Below, piece by piece: positions 41,144-53,057 of a stretch of DNA of 64,000 bases. Position 1 is the stretch's first letter; every line of letters begins with the position of its first letter. The position numbers and the translations under genes are program-made. Where the stretch lies: contig JADHYV010000004.1 of assembly GCA_027604705.1 (NCBI GenBank), positions 248,001 to 312,000 on the forward strand, given 5' to 3'. The notes beneath the pieces were generated by a model that saw only the letters and a program-made list of their open reading frames with translations, did not search any database and was not told where the DNA came from. This DNA comes from Allomyces arbusculus (lineage: Eukaryota; Blastocladiomycota; Blastocladiomycetes; Blastocladiales; Blastocladiaceae).

Positions 41144-44100
41144 ATGGCGCCGTCCTCCTCTTCCCGGTCGCCGTCGCCGACGCCCTTGTCCTCTCGCCTG
41201 GTCAACGTCGACGACGACGACGACAACAACAACAACGACGACGTGCCGGCATCCTCGGCGACGTCTCCGACACCGGCCACTCCACCCCCTCTCCCTCCTC
41301 GTACTGCCCGTGCCTCGCCGACGTTCGCGGCCACGGCAACCACCCCGACCCTCCTCTTGTCGTCCTCTATTGCCGCACTGCGTCCCCGACGCCGACTCGG
41401 CCGCCCGCGCCCGTCGTCCGCCCCACCACACTCGCTCGATCGGCTCGCTCCTGCCGCAACCGCTGCTGCTGCTGCTGCTGCTGCTGCTGCCGCGACTGCT
41501 GCGGATCCGGACGCATCAGAACAGGCCATGGCCGCGCGTCTCGTCGCCGACTCCCAACCCCCTTCCCCACCATCCACCACCATGCTCGACCTGCGACTTG
41601 CCGCACACGACGCGCCCGCACGCGCACCACCGACCTTAGCCGCAGCCGCGGGCCTGATCGCTGAACGCCGGCAAGCGGCTCTGCCGCTGCCCCTTGCGCC
41701 GACGCCAAGGGCGTCGGCACTCCCGCCAGAACCGGCGAGTTCGACGACAACGTTGTCGGTCCAGGATAGTGCGGCTCCACTGACGCCGCCGATGATGCCG
41801 CATTTGGCAGGCCCCGCGCCGCCGCCGTTCCCAGGGGGAGGGCGACCGGACGCAAGCGCAGGACCGTCGGTCGCGGCGCTCCAGGACGAGTTGAGGTTAG
41901 CTGCCGGTACGCGTCTTCTTTTCTTCCGTTGATTTGGAAATGCGACCAGGGGATCGCTGTTGTGGCAAGATCGGCCGCGGCCGTGGGAGCACCGACGTGA
42001 CTGCATGTTTGTCTGTCCGTCCGTTGCCCTGGCGCACATTCTCACTCACTCACTACTCCCATTGCCCAATCCACGTAGAAGTCGGCCAAGCGCTCCTTGC
42101 GCAACACGAGCATGCCGCGCACCAGCTCGCGACGCTCCAACGCGCCCACACGCTACTCGCCGCCGACCGCGACGCCCTTGCCGTCGACCGCGACGACCTG
42201 CGCCGCGCGCGCGACACGCTCATCGACCAACTGCGTGCCGCGCACGCGGAAATCGACCGGCTCCGGTCAGCCCTCGCGGCCGCCGAAGCGGCGGCCGCGG
42301 CGCACCAGCGCTCGCAGGCCGCTACGTCGCACCACCTGGCAGCGACGACGGCCAAACTGGCAGCGGCGACCGACGCCGAGGCCGCGACGCGTGCCGCGCT
42401 CGACCAGCTCGAGGAGCAGCTGGATGAGGCGAGGGCGGCGCTGCGGCGCGCGAGTGCGGATGCAAGGACGCACCGCGACGCGGCGCAGACGGCCGCGAAA
42501 GAACGGGATGCGGCAAACGAGGCCCTCGCGGCCGCCGAGGCGAACGTGCACCGCGTCACGATTCTCGCCACGGCAGAACAGGCGCGCGCAAATGATTTGG
42601 ATGCGGTCGCGCGGCAGGCCATGGCTGAGCGCGACGCCGCCGTTGCGCAGCTCGAACAGGTCCTGGATTTGCTCGCGGCCGCACAGCAGGGGCAGCCGGG
42701 TGGAGCGTCGCCGCGGTCCGACGGTGGGCGGAGTCTCGTGAGTATTAGCGAGCGCGCGACGTCGCCAACGTCGGGGTACGGGTCGTCGTCGTCGGCGCCA
42801 CGGGAGAGTGATGGATCGGATGCAGAGGATCCGGATGCGCGAAGGGGGAGATCGAGGTGGTTGGCGGCGCGCGCAAGTCATGCGACATTGGATTTGGAGT
42901 TGTCCCGGTCGGATAAGGTCATGTCGCCACCGCCGCAACAGCCGCCGAGCGAGGAGGAGGAACGGAGTGTCTGGACCCCGGCTCCGGTTGCGGAGCGCGA
43001 GACGCGGGTACCGCCGACGCCGCCGACAGAGCGCGACGAGGGAAAAGAGGGAGATGTCGCGAGCAGGGCGAGTGGGAGTGCGGCGGCCGCGGCTGCCGTC
43101 GTTCCGGAGGTGGAGAATGCACCGCCAGCTCGCACGCGGTCGCACGCGCCGTCGATCGACGACGATCAGGCCACGTCCGACGGCAGCGACGCCGAGCCCG
43201 ATGCGGAACCAGGCGGTGGTGATCACGATGTGCCTGTTCTGCCCCCACCCTGTGTCTCGACCCCACTGCCCGACTCTGAACCCACTGCCGCCAACCCACC
43301 CACCCCGACCCCGACTCCACCCTGCGCGCACTGCGCGGCATGGGCGCACACCGCCGCTCAACTCGCCGCTGCGCTACGCGACCTGCAAGCGCAAATCGCC
43401 GACGCCGACCCTGTCGCGCTTGCGCGCGCGCGCAAGCGCGACGACCCGACGTCCACCCCGCCGCTCGACGCCATGTACGCCCAAGCCGACCGTGCCCTCT
43501 CCGCGATCGCCGACGCCGCCCGCGCCCTGCCGTCACAACTCGCCGCCGAAACCACCGCCGACGCGGCGGACCTCGTCTCGGCCGTCGCCGACCACGTCGC
43601 CGAAGCTGCCGACGCGAAACGCGCGTTCCACGACGTGGCCCGCGCGTACGTGACAGTGCTCGAGCAGAAAGCCGCGGCCGCTTCTTCGTCGTCCGGGTCG
43701 CCAGTGCCGTCGGAGAAGCGGAATGCCAAGAAACGCGCGTCGACCATCACTTCGTCGTCGGGCGGGTCGCAGACGTCGACGGGTGCCGCGAGCGCGAGTT
43801 CGGGCACCCGGAAATGGGTCGCGTGGCTCGGTGCGGGCTCCCGTGGGTCGCCCGCGCTCACGGCCGCGTCGATGAGTCCGCCGCCGCCCGTGCCGCCATT
43901 GCCTGTGCGCCGGTCCCCGTCGCCGGCAACGACTGCGTCGGATCGGTCGCGGTCCCCGCTGGCCGGGAAAGGAAGTGCGGTTCGGACCACCGCAGGGGAC
44001 GGCGATCGGTGGGCGGCGGTCGCGGCGACGGCGAGCGTGGGCAACCCGCGTCCCCGTGGAAGGCCAGCGCGGTCAGCGACGGCGCCGGCCGTCCCATCCC

Positions 44101-44342
44101 CCGGTGTGTCGCCGTCGTCGAGCACCGAGTCGGTCACGGCCGGGGGCGTGCCAGGGTGGCGGCCCGCGCGGTGGATTCGTGGACTTCGTCGCCGTGGGAG
44201 CGAGGAGGAGGATGAGCCGGTGGTTGGGACGACGGCGGCGGTGGTCGTGGTTGGAACAGGTGCAGTCGCACAGGCGGCGAGACCGCATGCGGCAGTGACG
44301 AATACGTGGGGTGGCGAAGTGCGCGCGACGATGGGGCCGTGA
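41144..44342 (+). CDS. long coiled-coil protein, function unknown
   Basis: Two exons, 41144-41906 and 42079-44342, give 1008 residues. The junction (GTACGC...GTAG) yields LRLAAEVGQALLAQH. Residues of about 1-240 are disordered and Ala/Pro/Ser-rich, with an Asp/Asn run (DDDDDNNNNDD) and a poly-Ala run from a CTG/GCT repeat. From about 250 to 440 there is a heptad-rich, Ala/Glu/Arg-rich coiled coil (for example LQRAHTLLAADRDALAVDRD, LDQLEEQLDEARAALRRA). A Ser/Asp-rich linker follows, then a second helical region around residues 690-810 (LAAALRDLQAQIADADPVAL; FHDVARAYVTVLEQKAAA) with CAHCAAW before it, and a Ser/Arg-rich tail. No membrane segment or enzyme motif is seen. I do not recognise an orthologue; a scaffold or cytoskeletal protein is the simplest guess. 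The start at 41144 could lie downstream of an unseen exon. Confidence 0.7.
41462..41490 (+). repeat. (CTG)n repeat encoding poly-Ala
   Basis: About nine uninterrupted GCT/CTG units in the coiled-coil gene, read as GCT (Ala). Such trinucleotide repeats can vary in length without breaking the frame. Confidence 0.9.
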
Positions 44343-45058
44343 GCTGGCGCGGTTGCTGGGACTACGTGAAGAGCACTGCTGCGCTTGCCGCTTGCTCCCC
44401 CGCTCTGTTGTGATATCCGTTTTTCGTTGCGTAAAGCCGACCGAGCCGGAACCACGCTCTTCTTATTTTCTTGCTTTCCCTCCGATGGACGGACCTGACC
44501 CGACCCTCTTTGCTGAACGAAATTATAAACCAATTGGCGTGCATGTTTTTTCAACGTCGTCCGTTTTTTTCTCTGTGCTCGGCCCCACCCGTCAGGTCTC
44601 TGTCAATGACCAACAAAACGATTTGTCGCGCCACCTTCACGAATTTCTCGCGACACCTTCACGAATTCATCTTCGCGTGCGCGCAATTCTGTGGGGCACG
44701 CCGGGTGTCATGTTGGATGGAGCGTCGAAATGGCAGCCGGATCACTACGACTTCAAGCAAGCGCGATCGTCAACCACCACAGCGCCAAAACAACACACAT
44801 CGTTGCTTTCGGTACAGTTAACGACGCACTCCACTCACGCATTTCTATGCCGAGTTGACTGCACATCATCAGTTTGGCCGTCCGACCTGGCCTTTCCCTG
44901 CTGCTGCTGCTCTAGGGGCGCTTACGACAATCCACTGCCCCCGGACCTTCGCTGCCTTGCGCAGCTGTTCAGATGTCCTCTGCCTGCTCGTAGAAGCGGG
45001 AAAAACGGTCGTGCATAGGCAGGGGGTCATTATTTCTTCAGATCACATCTTCTCATCT
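44343..45058. other. convergent intergenic region
   Basis: Between the coiled-coil gene and the minus-strand hydrolase. It holds a near-direct repeat of about 19 nt (CGCCACCTTCACGAATT and CGACACCTTCACGAATT, about 44630-44667). No gene is supported. Confidence 0.4.
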
Positions 45059-46661
45059 TCATCGATGCGTCCTCGCCAAATTGACCAACTCGTCCCTGGC
45101 GAGAGCGCGCACCATCTCCACCACTTTGCGATCCACCTCATCGTCGCCGGATCCGCGCGGCAGGACCCCCTCGACATGCTTCCACCACGCGGCCACGTAC
45201 TGCCGCACCCACGCGCGGTCCTCAACAGGTACCCCACGCCGCGTCACCTCCACCGTCACACCATCATCCATCGCTTCGGCAGCAGCGCGCGCTGGATCCG
45301 CCATGAATGCCGCCGCACGATGCATCAGCTGCACTGAATCGACATGGTCCGGATCCGCGACAAACCATCCGTGATGCTGATCAATAAACACGTCATGCAC
45401 GACCGTCCCACCAGCGCGGCGCACGCGCGACGCGAGGACCAGATGCTCGTCTGCGAGCCGTTCGTCGGCACCCGTCGCGATATACATCGGCGGGAGGTAT
45501 GCAAGGTTCACATCGAGCGCCGTCGCGGGCGACACGTGCGGGTCGCATTTAGCAACGTTGGTCAATGCGCCGAGGTACATGGCAATCGGATCATGTTCGG
45601 CACGCGCAGTGCGTGCGTCGGGCGTAATGTCCCAGGTCGCGTGCCGGTCGTGCGACGGGAACAGGCACGTCAGGTCGAACCACGGCGAGAGGAGCAGGAG
45701 CGAGTGCAGCGGTGGGTGAGCATGGTCGCGCAGGCACATGGCCGTGGCGAGGCATAAATTGGCCCCGGCCGATTCGCCCATGAGTGTGATACGTGATGCC
45801 GGGACGCGGTCGATCGTGGTCAGGTACTGGATCGCCGAAACGACGTCGTGGATTGCGTCGGGGAATTGCGCGTGAGGAGAGGTGCGGTAGTCACTACAGG
45901 CGCGAGCCGGGTCAGTTTCGTGTTGCTTGGGATCGTTCTAAAGACAGCATGGATCAACGTCCGTACACGTTGAAGATGCGCACACCCCACCGCCGGGTCA
46001 AGTGCGGCAACAGCTGGTTGCGCGACTCGAGCGCGCTGCCGAGACAGAAGGCGCCGCCGTGCACGAACACGACCACATGGTCCTTGTCGAGTCCCGGTGC
46101 AGGCGTAAATTCGGGCTTAGAGATGAGCCATTCACCGTGCATCGTCCACGATCTGATCGGCCGCGGATACTTGGCCGCGAGTGCCGAATCGGACACATCG
46201 ATCACGGGCAACCCATCCACAATGTTGCCCTTGGTGCTGCGCGTCACTTCAACCCGCCACTTGCGTGCATCGACTCGCGTAAATCCGGTGCGCCATGGTG
46301 CGTTCGGCTTCGCGTCGATCTTCGTGTACGCCTTCATGATCCAAGGCCGCATCATGAACACGGGCAGACCCGGGACGACCGCGATGCGCCTTGTGACTTG
46401 GATGCCAAGCTCGGTCGTGAACGTGCGCGACACGCGGCGACGGCCGTACCATGCCACAGTCGCGACTGCCCCCACGATAGCCGAGATAACGCGGAATACG
46501 AGCAGCACGAGCGGCGCGCGCGCGGGAAGAGGTGCGTTTCTGGTGAAAAAGGTGGAGGATACGGCCATTGCGTCGTTGCACTGCATTGTCGAGCGATCAG
46601 CGGTCTGTCGCTTGTCGAACACGCCGTCCTTGTTCATGGCAGCTCTCGGTTTCTGGTCCAT
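45059..46661 (-). CDS. alpha/beta hydrolase of the hormone-sensitive lipase family, membrane-anchored
   Basis: Two minus-strand exons, 46661-45967 and 45893-45059, give 509 residues. The intron (GTACGG...GTAG) joins IFNV|DYRTSP, the conserved strand after the oxyanion motif. HGGAF starts at about residue 201 (HGG oxyanion hole) and GESAG holds the nucleophile Ser273. The acid and His lie near TGADERLADE and DQHHGWF. An N-terminal hydrophobic segment (LVLLVFRVISAIVGAVATVA, about residues 50-70) would anchor the enzyme in a membrane, probably the endoplasmic reticulum, with the catalytic domain after it. It should be an esterase or lipase; the natural substrate is unknown. The start at 46661 is the first ATG in frame, and the frame upstream starts only at GTG. 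Met9 or Met26 would also be possible. Confidence 0.88.
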
Positions 46662-47595
46662 GGTCCGGGATCGACTGCGTGTCGCACTGGCCTTGATCTT
46701 GGGCGGCTCAAACACTTGAATGCCGCAAATGACAGCGCAGACTGAATGTTACGAGAGATTGAGGAGGATCGGCGACACTGGAGGCAGTGTTCGCGTGGAG
46801 AGCCCCGTCGAGCATAGTCGATTATGGTCGATGCATTGAGAGCGATCGAGAGCGATCGAAAGCAATCGGGAGCAATTGAGAGCAATCGAGAGCACAGCCC
46901 AGTCCATCCGATTTGCAGCCACATCATCATCATCCACAACAGCTTTCTCCATCGTTTCTTCACCGCATCATTTGCGGGTACAGCAGGGCACGGCGACGAG
47001 ATCCGCACCCAACCATGTATTGCTTGCTTGTTCATTTTACGGTTCCACATGTTTCCCCATCTGGCGCCTCCAGCATCCAAAAATATACATCGAAATGCGG
47101 CGGCGCGTCCCAGCAGGCCGGCCGGCTTGCGACACGGCGCTCGCACGGGCCCAACAAGACGGTTGAGCAGTGGCGAGCGGATGTTCGCGAGCAGCACGCG
47201 TCGGCAGCAAATGCCCGTGGCTCCCGGAGGGCCGACCACGGGCGAGGCGGCGCGCGCGCGAGCCGAATGCACGGGCACCGTGAACGACAGTGCCCGGCGG
47301 GATATCAAAGTGATCGAAGCAAGGACAAAAAAACAACAAAGCACGACAACTACACAACCCAAGTGAGAGCGCAAGTAAAATACGACAAAACTTTGCAGAC
47401 CCCTCCAAAATTCCCAGTGTTGAGCGTGAGACGAGGCCATCGTCCCCTGTGTCCGGCCAGAGGACCCGGCGTGCGTCCACTTTGACACGATCCAGCCGTG
47501 CCAGCCGGGCACGACCGTCACTGTTACACGTCAAGCACCTCGTCTCCTCCCGCTTCATGATTTTCCACATTGTTGGATGGTCGAGCTGAGTCGCG
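46662..47595. other. intergenic with a 10-bp minisatellite
   Basis: Promoter side of the hydrolase gene and the 3' region of the methyltransferase gene. Apart from the tandem repeat at 46838-46893 I see nothing to annotate. Frames on both strands are short and without family character. Confidence 0.4.
46838..46893 (+). repeat. 10-bp tandem repeat, unit GAGAGCGATC
   Basis: Five and a half units with few substitutions: GAGAGCGATC twice, then GAAAGCAATC, GGGAGCAATT, GAGAGCAATC and a partial. It lies about 180 bp upstream of the hydrolase start. The unit contains the palindrome CGATCG at its joins. Confidence 0.85.
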
Positions 47596-48696
47596 TCACA
47601 GCGCCGCCGACGAGCAGCACTGGTTTCGGCCGAGCAGAACGGTCGGATCCGGGTATTCGATATGCGGGTACCCTGGCGCCGTCGGCCCACGTACGCGCAG
47701 ATCCAATGTCGCGCCATCATTCTCATTCTCGTCGTCGTCGAGTCCTGGCAAGTTGCGCCAGCGCTTGGGCAGCGGCCGCGGAAGCACAAACAGCGCCGGA
47801 TGCTCGGGCGTGGCCAATTCGACGAGCGCACCAGCATTCTCTTCGGCTGCGCATGCAACGTCGCACGGGGCGCGCGCCGTGCCCGCATCGACGGCCGCGT
47901 AAGGCCGTGCGACACCGTAGGCGATCAATCCAATCGACGCGCGCACCCACATGCGCTCGTCGTAGTACCACTTGCAGTCCTCGACGGCCAAGACCATTTG
48001 CAATGCGTCGAGCGAGTGCCGACCAATATCGCACCCGCACGCAACGTGCCGCTGCACCGTCTGCAGCGCGCGCCAAATGGCCGACTTGCGCTCGGGCTCG
48101 CCGTCGACCACATGCTCGAGGAAAAGGTAACGCCCGTGAATCGGATCGAGCACGCGCACGAGTTCGGCGAGGTACCACGGCAGCGCCGGGATCGGGATCG
48201 TGCACAGGACCAGCGTGCAGACAATCGCGGCGCGCCCTTGCGTGTTAAACGGCATGATGCACGCGTGCGTCTCTGGGTCGAGTTGCTCCTTCTCAGACAC
48301 ACCAAGCAAATCCGCAAGTGCCTTGGCGAGCGCACAGGTGCGGTCAGCGTCGGCTGCGGACAGCAGCCCTTGAGATCGCGCCGCGGGCAGCGTCAAGTAC
48401 GTGTGGTGCCGCACCGACAGGCCCCGGTCGGTTGCTTTCGCCATAAGGGCCTCGGGGACGGTCGCGTGCGGTGCGAGCGTGTCCACGTGCTTGATGTGCC
48501 GTGGGTAGTGCGGCAGGTTGAGCCCGGTTCCCGGGCCAATTTCGAGCACGTCGGTCAGGGACGCGTCGAGGCCCGCGAGCAGCATGTGCCGCATGTCCTC
48601 GAGCGTCGGCATATTGGCGAGCAGCCGGTCCATGGCCGGGTTCGCGATATACCATTCGTAGGCCGACGCGAGCAGTGCAGCGATATGGAGCGGCAT
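47596..48696 (-). CDS. class I SAM-dependent methyltransferase, METTL7/UbiE-like
   Basis: A single exon of 366 residues from the Met at 48696. The frame upstream is open only from a GTG and would add 24 polar residues. Motif I is VLEIGPGTGLN at residues 50-60, followed by HYPRHIKHVDTLAP. Post-I elements follow (IVCTLVLCTIPIPALPWYLAEL and VLDPIHGRYLFLEHV), matching small-molecule methyltransferases of the METTL7/thiol-methyltransferase type. An insert of about 35 residues sits between the first and later motifs. The C-terminal third is enlarged and acidic (DDDENENDG) with no recognised domain. The N-terminal 20 residues (MPLHIAALLASAYEWYIANP) are mildly hydrophobic. The acceptor molecule is unknown. 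Confidence 0.85.
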   Translation of the reverse strand: MPLHIAALLASAYEWYIANPAMDRLLANMPTLEDMRHMLLAGLDASLTDVLEIGPGTGLNLPHYPRHIKHVDTLAPHATVPEALMAKATDRGLSVRHHTYLTLPAARSQGLLSAADADRTCALAKALADLLGVSEKEQLDPETHACIMPFNTQGRAAIVCTLVLCTIPIPALPWYLAELVRVLDPIHGRYLFLEHVVDGEPERKSAIWRALQTVQRHVACGCDIGRHSLDALQMVLAVEDCKWYYDERMWVRASIGLIAYGVARPYAAVDAGTARAPCDVACAAEENAGALVELATPEHPALFVLPRPLPKRWRNLPGLDDDENENDGATLDLRVRGPTAPGYPHIEYPDPTVLLGRNQCCSSAAL

Positions 48697-48848
48697 CGTG
48701 AGGTACTTGTTTGCGGAAACGTTTGCTTGTTTGCGAGTTGTTTTGGCTTGGCCGAGTAAATCGCACACGCGCTATGGATGGAAGCGCGCCCGAGCGGTGG
48801 AGAGGGCGAGAGAAGGAGCGGGACTGCGGCGGCGGGGGTGGCGCACAG

Positions 48849-48856
48849 ATATATAT
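48849..48856 (-). promoter_or_regulatory. TATA-like element of the methyltransferase gene
   Basis: ATATATAT lies about 150 nt upstream of the methyltransferase start at 48696. Placement fits a core promoter, but the motif is short and symmetric. Confidence 0.35.
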
Positions 48857-49620
48857 CGCGTGGGGCCGAGCGGTGCAAGGACGTCGTGGAGTGTGGTCGT
48901 GGAGTCAAGCAACGATGGCGGTGCGCGTCGTCGTGCGCGGGCGGGCTGGCGGTAACGGGGCAAGGGACCGCGAACAGGTGCGCAGAATATGGGGCCGGGC
49001 CCAGTTACGCGCGGTGCGTGAGCGTTGCGCGCGTCCTGCACGGCAGCGACAACGTGGCAACGTGTCGGGTCCGGGCCGTTGGTTGGTGTCGTTCGGGGCC
49101 GCGCGACGCGACGTGGAGCTCTTGAGAGGAGATGGACGACCAACGAGAGCGAGAAAGAGGCGCTTGGCTCCGAAAGGCACTTCGCGGAGACACTTGCAAG
49201 CCGGTGGGAAGCGGCGCCGATTTCGCCGACCGACGCGCGGTCCTTGTCGCGTTGGCGGTTGTCGCTGCTGGTGTGGTGGCGGTGGCGAGCTGCTTGGCGA
49301 TGGGAAACAGAGTCGGTGTTCGGGCGCGGGCGCGAGCGGCGAGCCGCTGGGGCCTCTTCAAGCGGCCGCGTGACGGGGCCAACGCAATGCCTGGCCCCAG
49401 CAGAGGCCGATGTTCGCGCGCGTTGTGTTGCCCCTTGCGCCCGCGAACTGTCTACGTGGACCTGGTTGTGTCGTGCACGGTGGCGCTGGGTTTGTCGTGC
49501 TGGCGGTAAATTTTCTTTGGTCGTGTGCGAGCTGGCGTCGTCATGGTTGCGGTGAAGTTGGACAGGCGCACGCCCCCGCCTGTTGTCTTTTTTCCTCTGG
49601 ACGCGACTCAGCGGCGCGCC

Positions 49621-49674
49621 GCTTGCAGCGCTTGCAGCTCTTGCAGCACTTGCGGCTCTGGCGGCTCTTGCAGA
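49621..49674 (+). repeat. 9-bp tandem repeat, unit TCTTGCAGC
   Basis: Six consecutive 9-bp units: GCTTGCAGC twice, TCTTGCAGC, ACTTGCGGC, TCTGGCGGC and TCTTGCAGA. It could encode a short Leu/Ala repeat, but no gene supports that. Confidence 0.8.
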
Positions 49675-49967
49675 ATCCGGTCCTGGCATCCACAGCGCCA
49701 CGTGGCACGCGTGGCATCATGACATTACATTTCTGTCGTTCTCTTTCCCAAACCCCCAAGCGATCGTCGTCGATGGATGGTAGTCGTGCTGGCTCGTGCT
49801 GGCGCGTGCTGGCCGGCGTTACATACAAATCTGCGTCGAGTGCTGGGTGGTGGGAGCGCTGTCAGGCACGCTGGATTGATCCAACACTGATGACGCGGAG
49901 CGAGGGACAAATATCCACCAAGAATCACACCCATGCGCCGAATAAATGTCTCGCAACCGGCACTGGT

Positions 49968-50004
49968 CCCCCCCCTCCCCCCCAAAAAAACAAAAAAAAA
50001 AAAA
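49968..50004. repeat. C-run followed by A-run next to the UTP21 stop
   Basis: A C-run with one T, then a long A-run with one C, about 25 nt past the UTP21 stop. In the UTP21 sense this is a T-run then a G-run within its 3' UTR. Confidence 0.8.
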
Positions 50005-50027
50005 CCGAGAAAACAACAAAGCAAAAC

Positions 50028-53000
50028 TCACGCCTGCCGCACGAAATCCAGCATACAACTGCAGTACCGCACGAGGGCGCGCACGCGTGACCACTCCTTG
50101 TCGTGCGTCTGCAGCACCAACTGCAGCTCCTCGCGCACACGGTCGTCGGCACGCGACAGGGCTTCGCCGTGACACGACAAGAACACGTGCAAAATGGCCT
50201 CGATCGCATCAAAGTCGCGCCGTGTCGCCATGTGCGAGCGCACCGCACGCAAAAAGGCGGCAAAGTGCGTCTCGGGCAGCATGCGGATTTCCATGTCGAG
50301 CGACGATGGGCCCATGTCGAGCAGCGTGGCCAGGAAGACCGAGTCTGGAAAAAGAGGGTGGAGAAGGTTCGGAATCAGCGCGCGGTCGATTTTGGACCAA
50401 ACGAATAACAAAAAGAAGAGACGTACAGTCACCCTTGCTGTCGTTGTCGCGCAACAGCAAGACAAACTCGGACTCGAGCGACAGCTTGCTCAGTGCTGCC
50501 AGTGCACTCTCACGATCCTGCGCACCCTTGTCCGCGGCACTCGAATCAAAAGTCGGCATGAGGCCCGCGACGGTTGGCAAGAAGAAGGGCGCGCGCTCGG
50601 GTTGCTTTGGCGGTTCCTTGGGCTTGTTGCGTGCCTTGACGGCCTCGAGGTTGAGCAGCATCTGCCACCGCGACGACGGGTGCTGTCCGAGCGTCACCAT
50701 CTTGGCCGTGAGCTGCACGGGTGTCTCGTAGTCCGAGTACGTGACGGCAACGCTATCGGCCGAGTCGGCGCTCGGCACAGATGCGGGGCCAGCCTCTTCA
50801 GCGTACGCCTCATCCTCGTCCTCGCCTGCCGCTGACGGCAATGCCACGTCCACAATCGCCGAATCGTCGTCGTCATCGTCAATCGGCTTCACGGCAATCG
50901 TCGAGTACTGCGCGCGGTTCGACCACAGCGCAACCGCCAAGTTGTCGACGTGCGTTGTGGCCAGGAAATCGCCCACGGGCGAGAATGCAACCGATGTGGC
51001 GACGTGGTCGACGCGGAACTGATCAATCAGGAACCCGGTCGGCAAGTCCCACGTGCGCACGGTCGCGTCCAGAGCAGCCGAGACGAGCCACCTGCCGTCG
51101 GGCGAAAAGGCCACATCGGTGATGCGATTGCGATGACCCCAAAACTCACGCACGATGCGGCGCGTGTCGAGGTCGAGAATGCGAATGCACTGGTCGTCGG
51201 CAACTGCGGCCACGAGCTCGTTATCGGCATGCGCAACGAGTTGCGTGACGGGCGCCGGCACGGGGAACGCGTACAACTCCTTTCCTGCAGCAAAGTCCCA
51301 GACGCGAATCGACCTGTCAAGCGACGCCGAGACCACATACCGATTCACGCGGTCCATGACCAAACCTGTAACGGCCTTGGTGTGACCGCGGAACGACCGG
51401 CGCAGCTGGCCCGACTGCATGTTGTAGACATCGAGCCCGCCCATTGACGACCCGACCACGGCAAAGTTGCCGCACGCCGACACGACCACGGCCTTGACAA
51501 CCCCGCCGTCAGTTGCTGGCAGCTGGTGCTTGCCAATGGCACGACGCTGGAACGACCACGTGCGCGCTGCCGGCTCATTTTCGTGCGCCGTGACCAAATT
51601 GTCCCAATCGCGCTGCGTCAGCTCGCATGATGCAATCGACGTCGCTGGCGACAGCTTGATCTGGTCGAGCGTGATCCCGAGCCGTTTCGCGCCCTTGGTC
51701 GCGTGCGTGCCCGAGTTGGCAGCCGTGCCCGTGCCAGCACCCTGCGACAGTTCCGTCGACTGCGCGTCGCGCACGACCGAAAAGACGCGCACGGCGCGGT
51801 CGCGTGCAGCCGTGAGCAAGAACTTGCCCTCGCCGTCGTAGAAACGCACGCGCGTGGGCGGTTGCGAGTGGCCCTCGCGGAAGTTGAGCAGCCGCGGAAC
51901 ACCGTCGGCCGCATCGAAAATGAACTGCTTGACGGCATTGTCGGCGCCCGACGTCAACAAGACCGGCTGCCCGGCCAGGAACTGCATCGACGGAATCAAC
52001 CCCGCGTGCGCGCCCTTGACCTGGTGCATGAGCCGGCGGTTGGCCAGGTCCCAAATGGCGATATCGCCCTGGTGGTTGGCCGTGGCCATGAGGGGCTCGT
52101 GGTCGGTGCGGAACGTGATGGTGGTCACGCGAGACTCCTGGTAGTACTTGGCAATGCGCTCGTCAAGCTTGAGGTTGTGCAGCAGCACGTGGCCGTCGAC
52201 CAGGCCAATCGCGACCACGTCGAGCACGGGCGACTGCACCAGGGTCGTGATCGCGCCCCCCATCGACTCGAATTCGTAAATGAGCTTGTTGGTCTTGATG
52301 TTCCAGATTTGCAGCGTGCCCTGCGCCGATCCGACGAGCACCTTGTTGAGGTAGGTGTGCGGGTGCATGAAGCACGTGGCGGCAAACGAGGGCGCGAATT
52401 CAATGGTCGAGTAGACCTCTGTTTTTTGTTCCGATCGCGAAAAGGGTCAGATCAGTGCGCCCAGTCACCGCGATGTCGAGCAGAATCCTGGGGAAATCAA
52501 ATCAGCAGAGTGCACCCACCCCCTGATGCGTGCAGCCACGCAGTGAGCAGGTTGTCGTCGCTGAGGGCCAAGAGGTAGTCGCCAAACACCATCATTTGAA
52601 TGATCATGCCGTCAATCTTGTCGTTGCGCAGCTCGGCATACTGTTGGTTCGTCGCATGGCACTACCCAGTCAGTCACATGGACCAGGACGTGCTGATTCG
52701 GTTTTTGCACAGCGGCATGCGCACCTTCTTCCCTCGCCGGAACACGTAAACGACATCGCGGCACGCGGCAAATGTGGTCTCCTTGAACGCGGCCAGCGCC
52801 GAGATGGGCCCGGGCGTTGGCGTACTCACAGCCATGAGCCGGAACCGATCGCAGTTGTAAACGTGGAACGCATTGCCGACACAAGTCGTGACGAAATGGT
52901 CGGCGCCGAGTGCCTGCAGATCAAACGGCACGTCGTTGCAAATGGTGCCGAGCGCGCGGAACGGGACAAAGATCCCGGACGATCGCGGTTTCGGCTTGGC

Positions 53001-53057
53001 GGCAGCTGCGGTCGCCGCGGGCGAGGTATCGCGGCGCAACTTCTTGGCCTTGTGCAT
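50028..53057 (-). CDS. UTP21: U3 small nucleolar RNP WD-repeat protein UTP21 (WDR36)
   Basis: Four minus-strand exons, 53057-52725, 52640-52520, 52418-50427 and 50344-50028, give 920 residues in agreed phase. The start MHKAKKLRR is basic and nuclear-like. Two WD40 propellers follow: FVPFRALGTICNDVPF (UTP21 N-terminus), then repeats such as QIWNIKTNKLIYEF, DIAIWDLANRRL, SASLDRSIRVWDF, ILDLDTRRIVREFWGH and SAALDATVRTWDL. After an acidic linker the C-terminal Utp21 domain starts near SSRWQMLLNLEAVKARNKPKEPPK, continues PFFLPTVAGLMPTF and then SVFLATLLDMGPSSLDMEIR. UTP21 belongs to the UTP-B complex of the SSU processome and acts in 18S rRNA maturation in the nucleolus. The short exon 2 was placed by its two in-phase junctions (GKK|YAELRN and HASG|EVYSTIEF). 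Confidence 0.95.

Larger units (their letters stand above)
48697..50027. other. 1.3-kb intergenic region
   Basis: Lies between two minus-strand genes. It carries the methyltransferase promoter with a TATA-like element, a 9-bp tandem repeat at 49621-49674 and the 3' region of UTP21. Several frames of 90-120 codons on both strands have only Arg/Ala-rich low-complexity translations, and none is supported. Confidence 0.4.

Noticed and set aside
41462-41490. CTG array as a CRISPR-like or minisatellite element
   Set aside because: It is a plain trinucleotide run with no spacers, in frame with poly-Ala of the coiled-coil gene.
39250-42045. A 931-codon open frame on the minus strand
   Set aside because: It spans the F-box gene start, a gene-free interval and the antisense of the coiled-coil gene. 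Its translation is Arg/Gly/Ala-rich with no domains, and it overlaps two better supported genes. GC-rich codon use opens antisense frames here.
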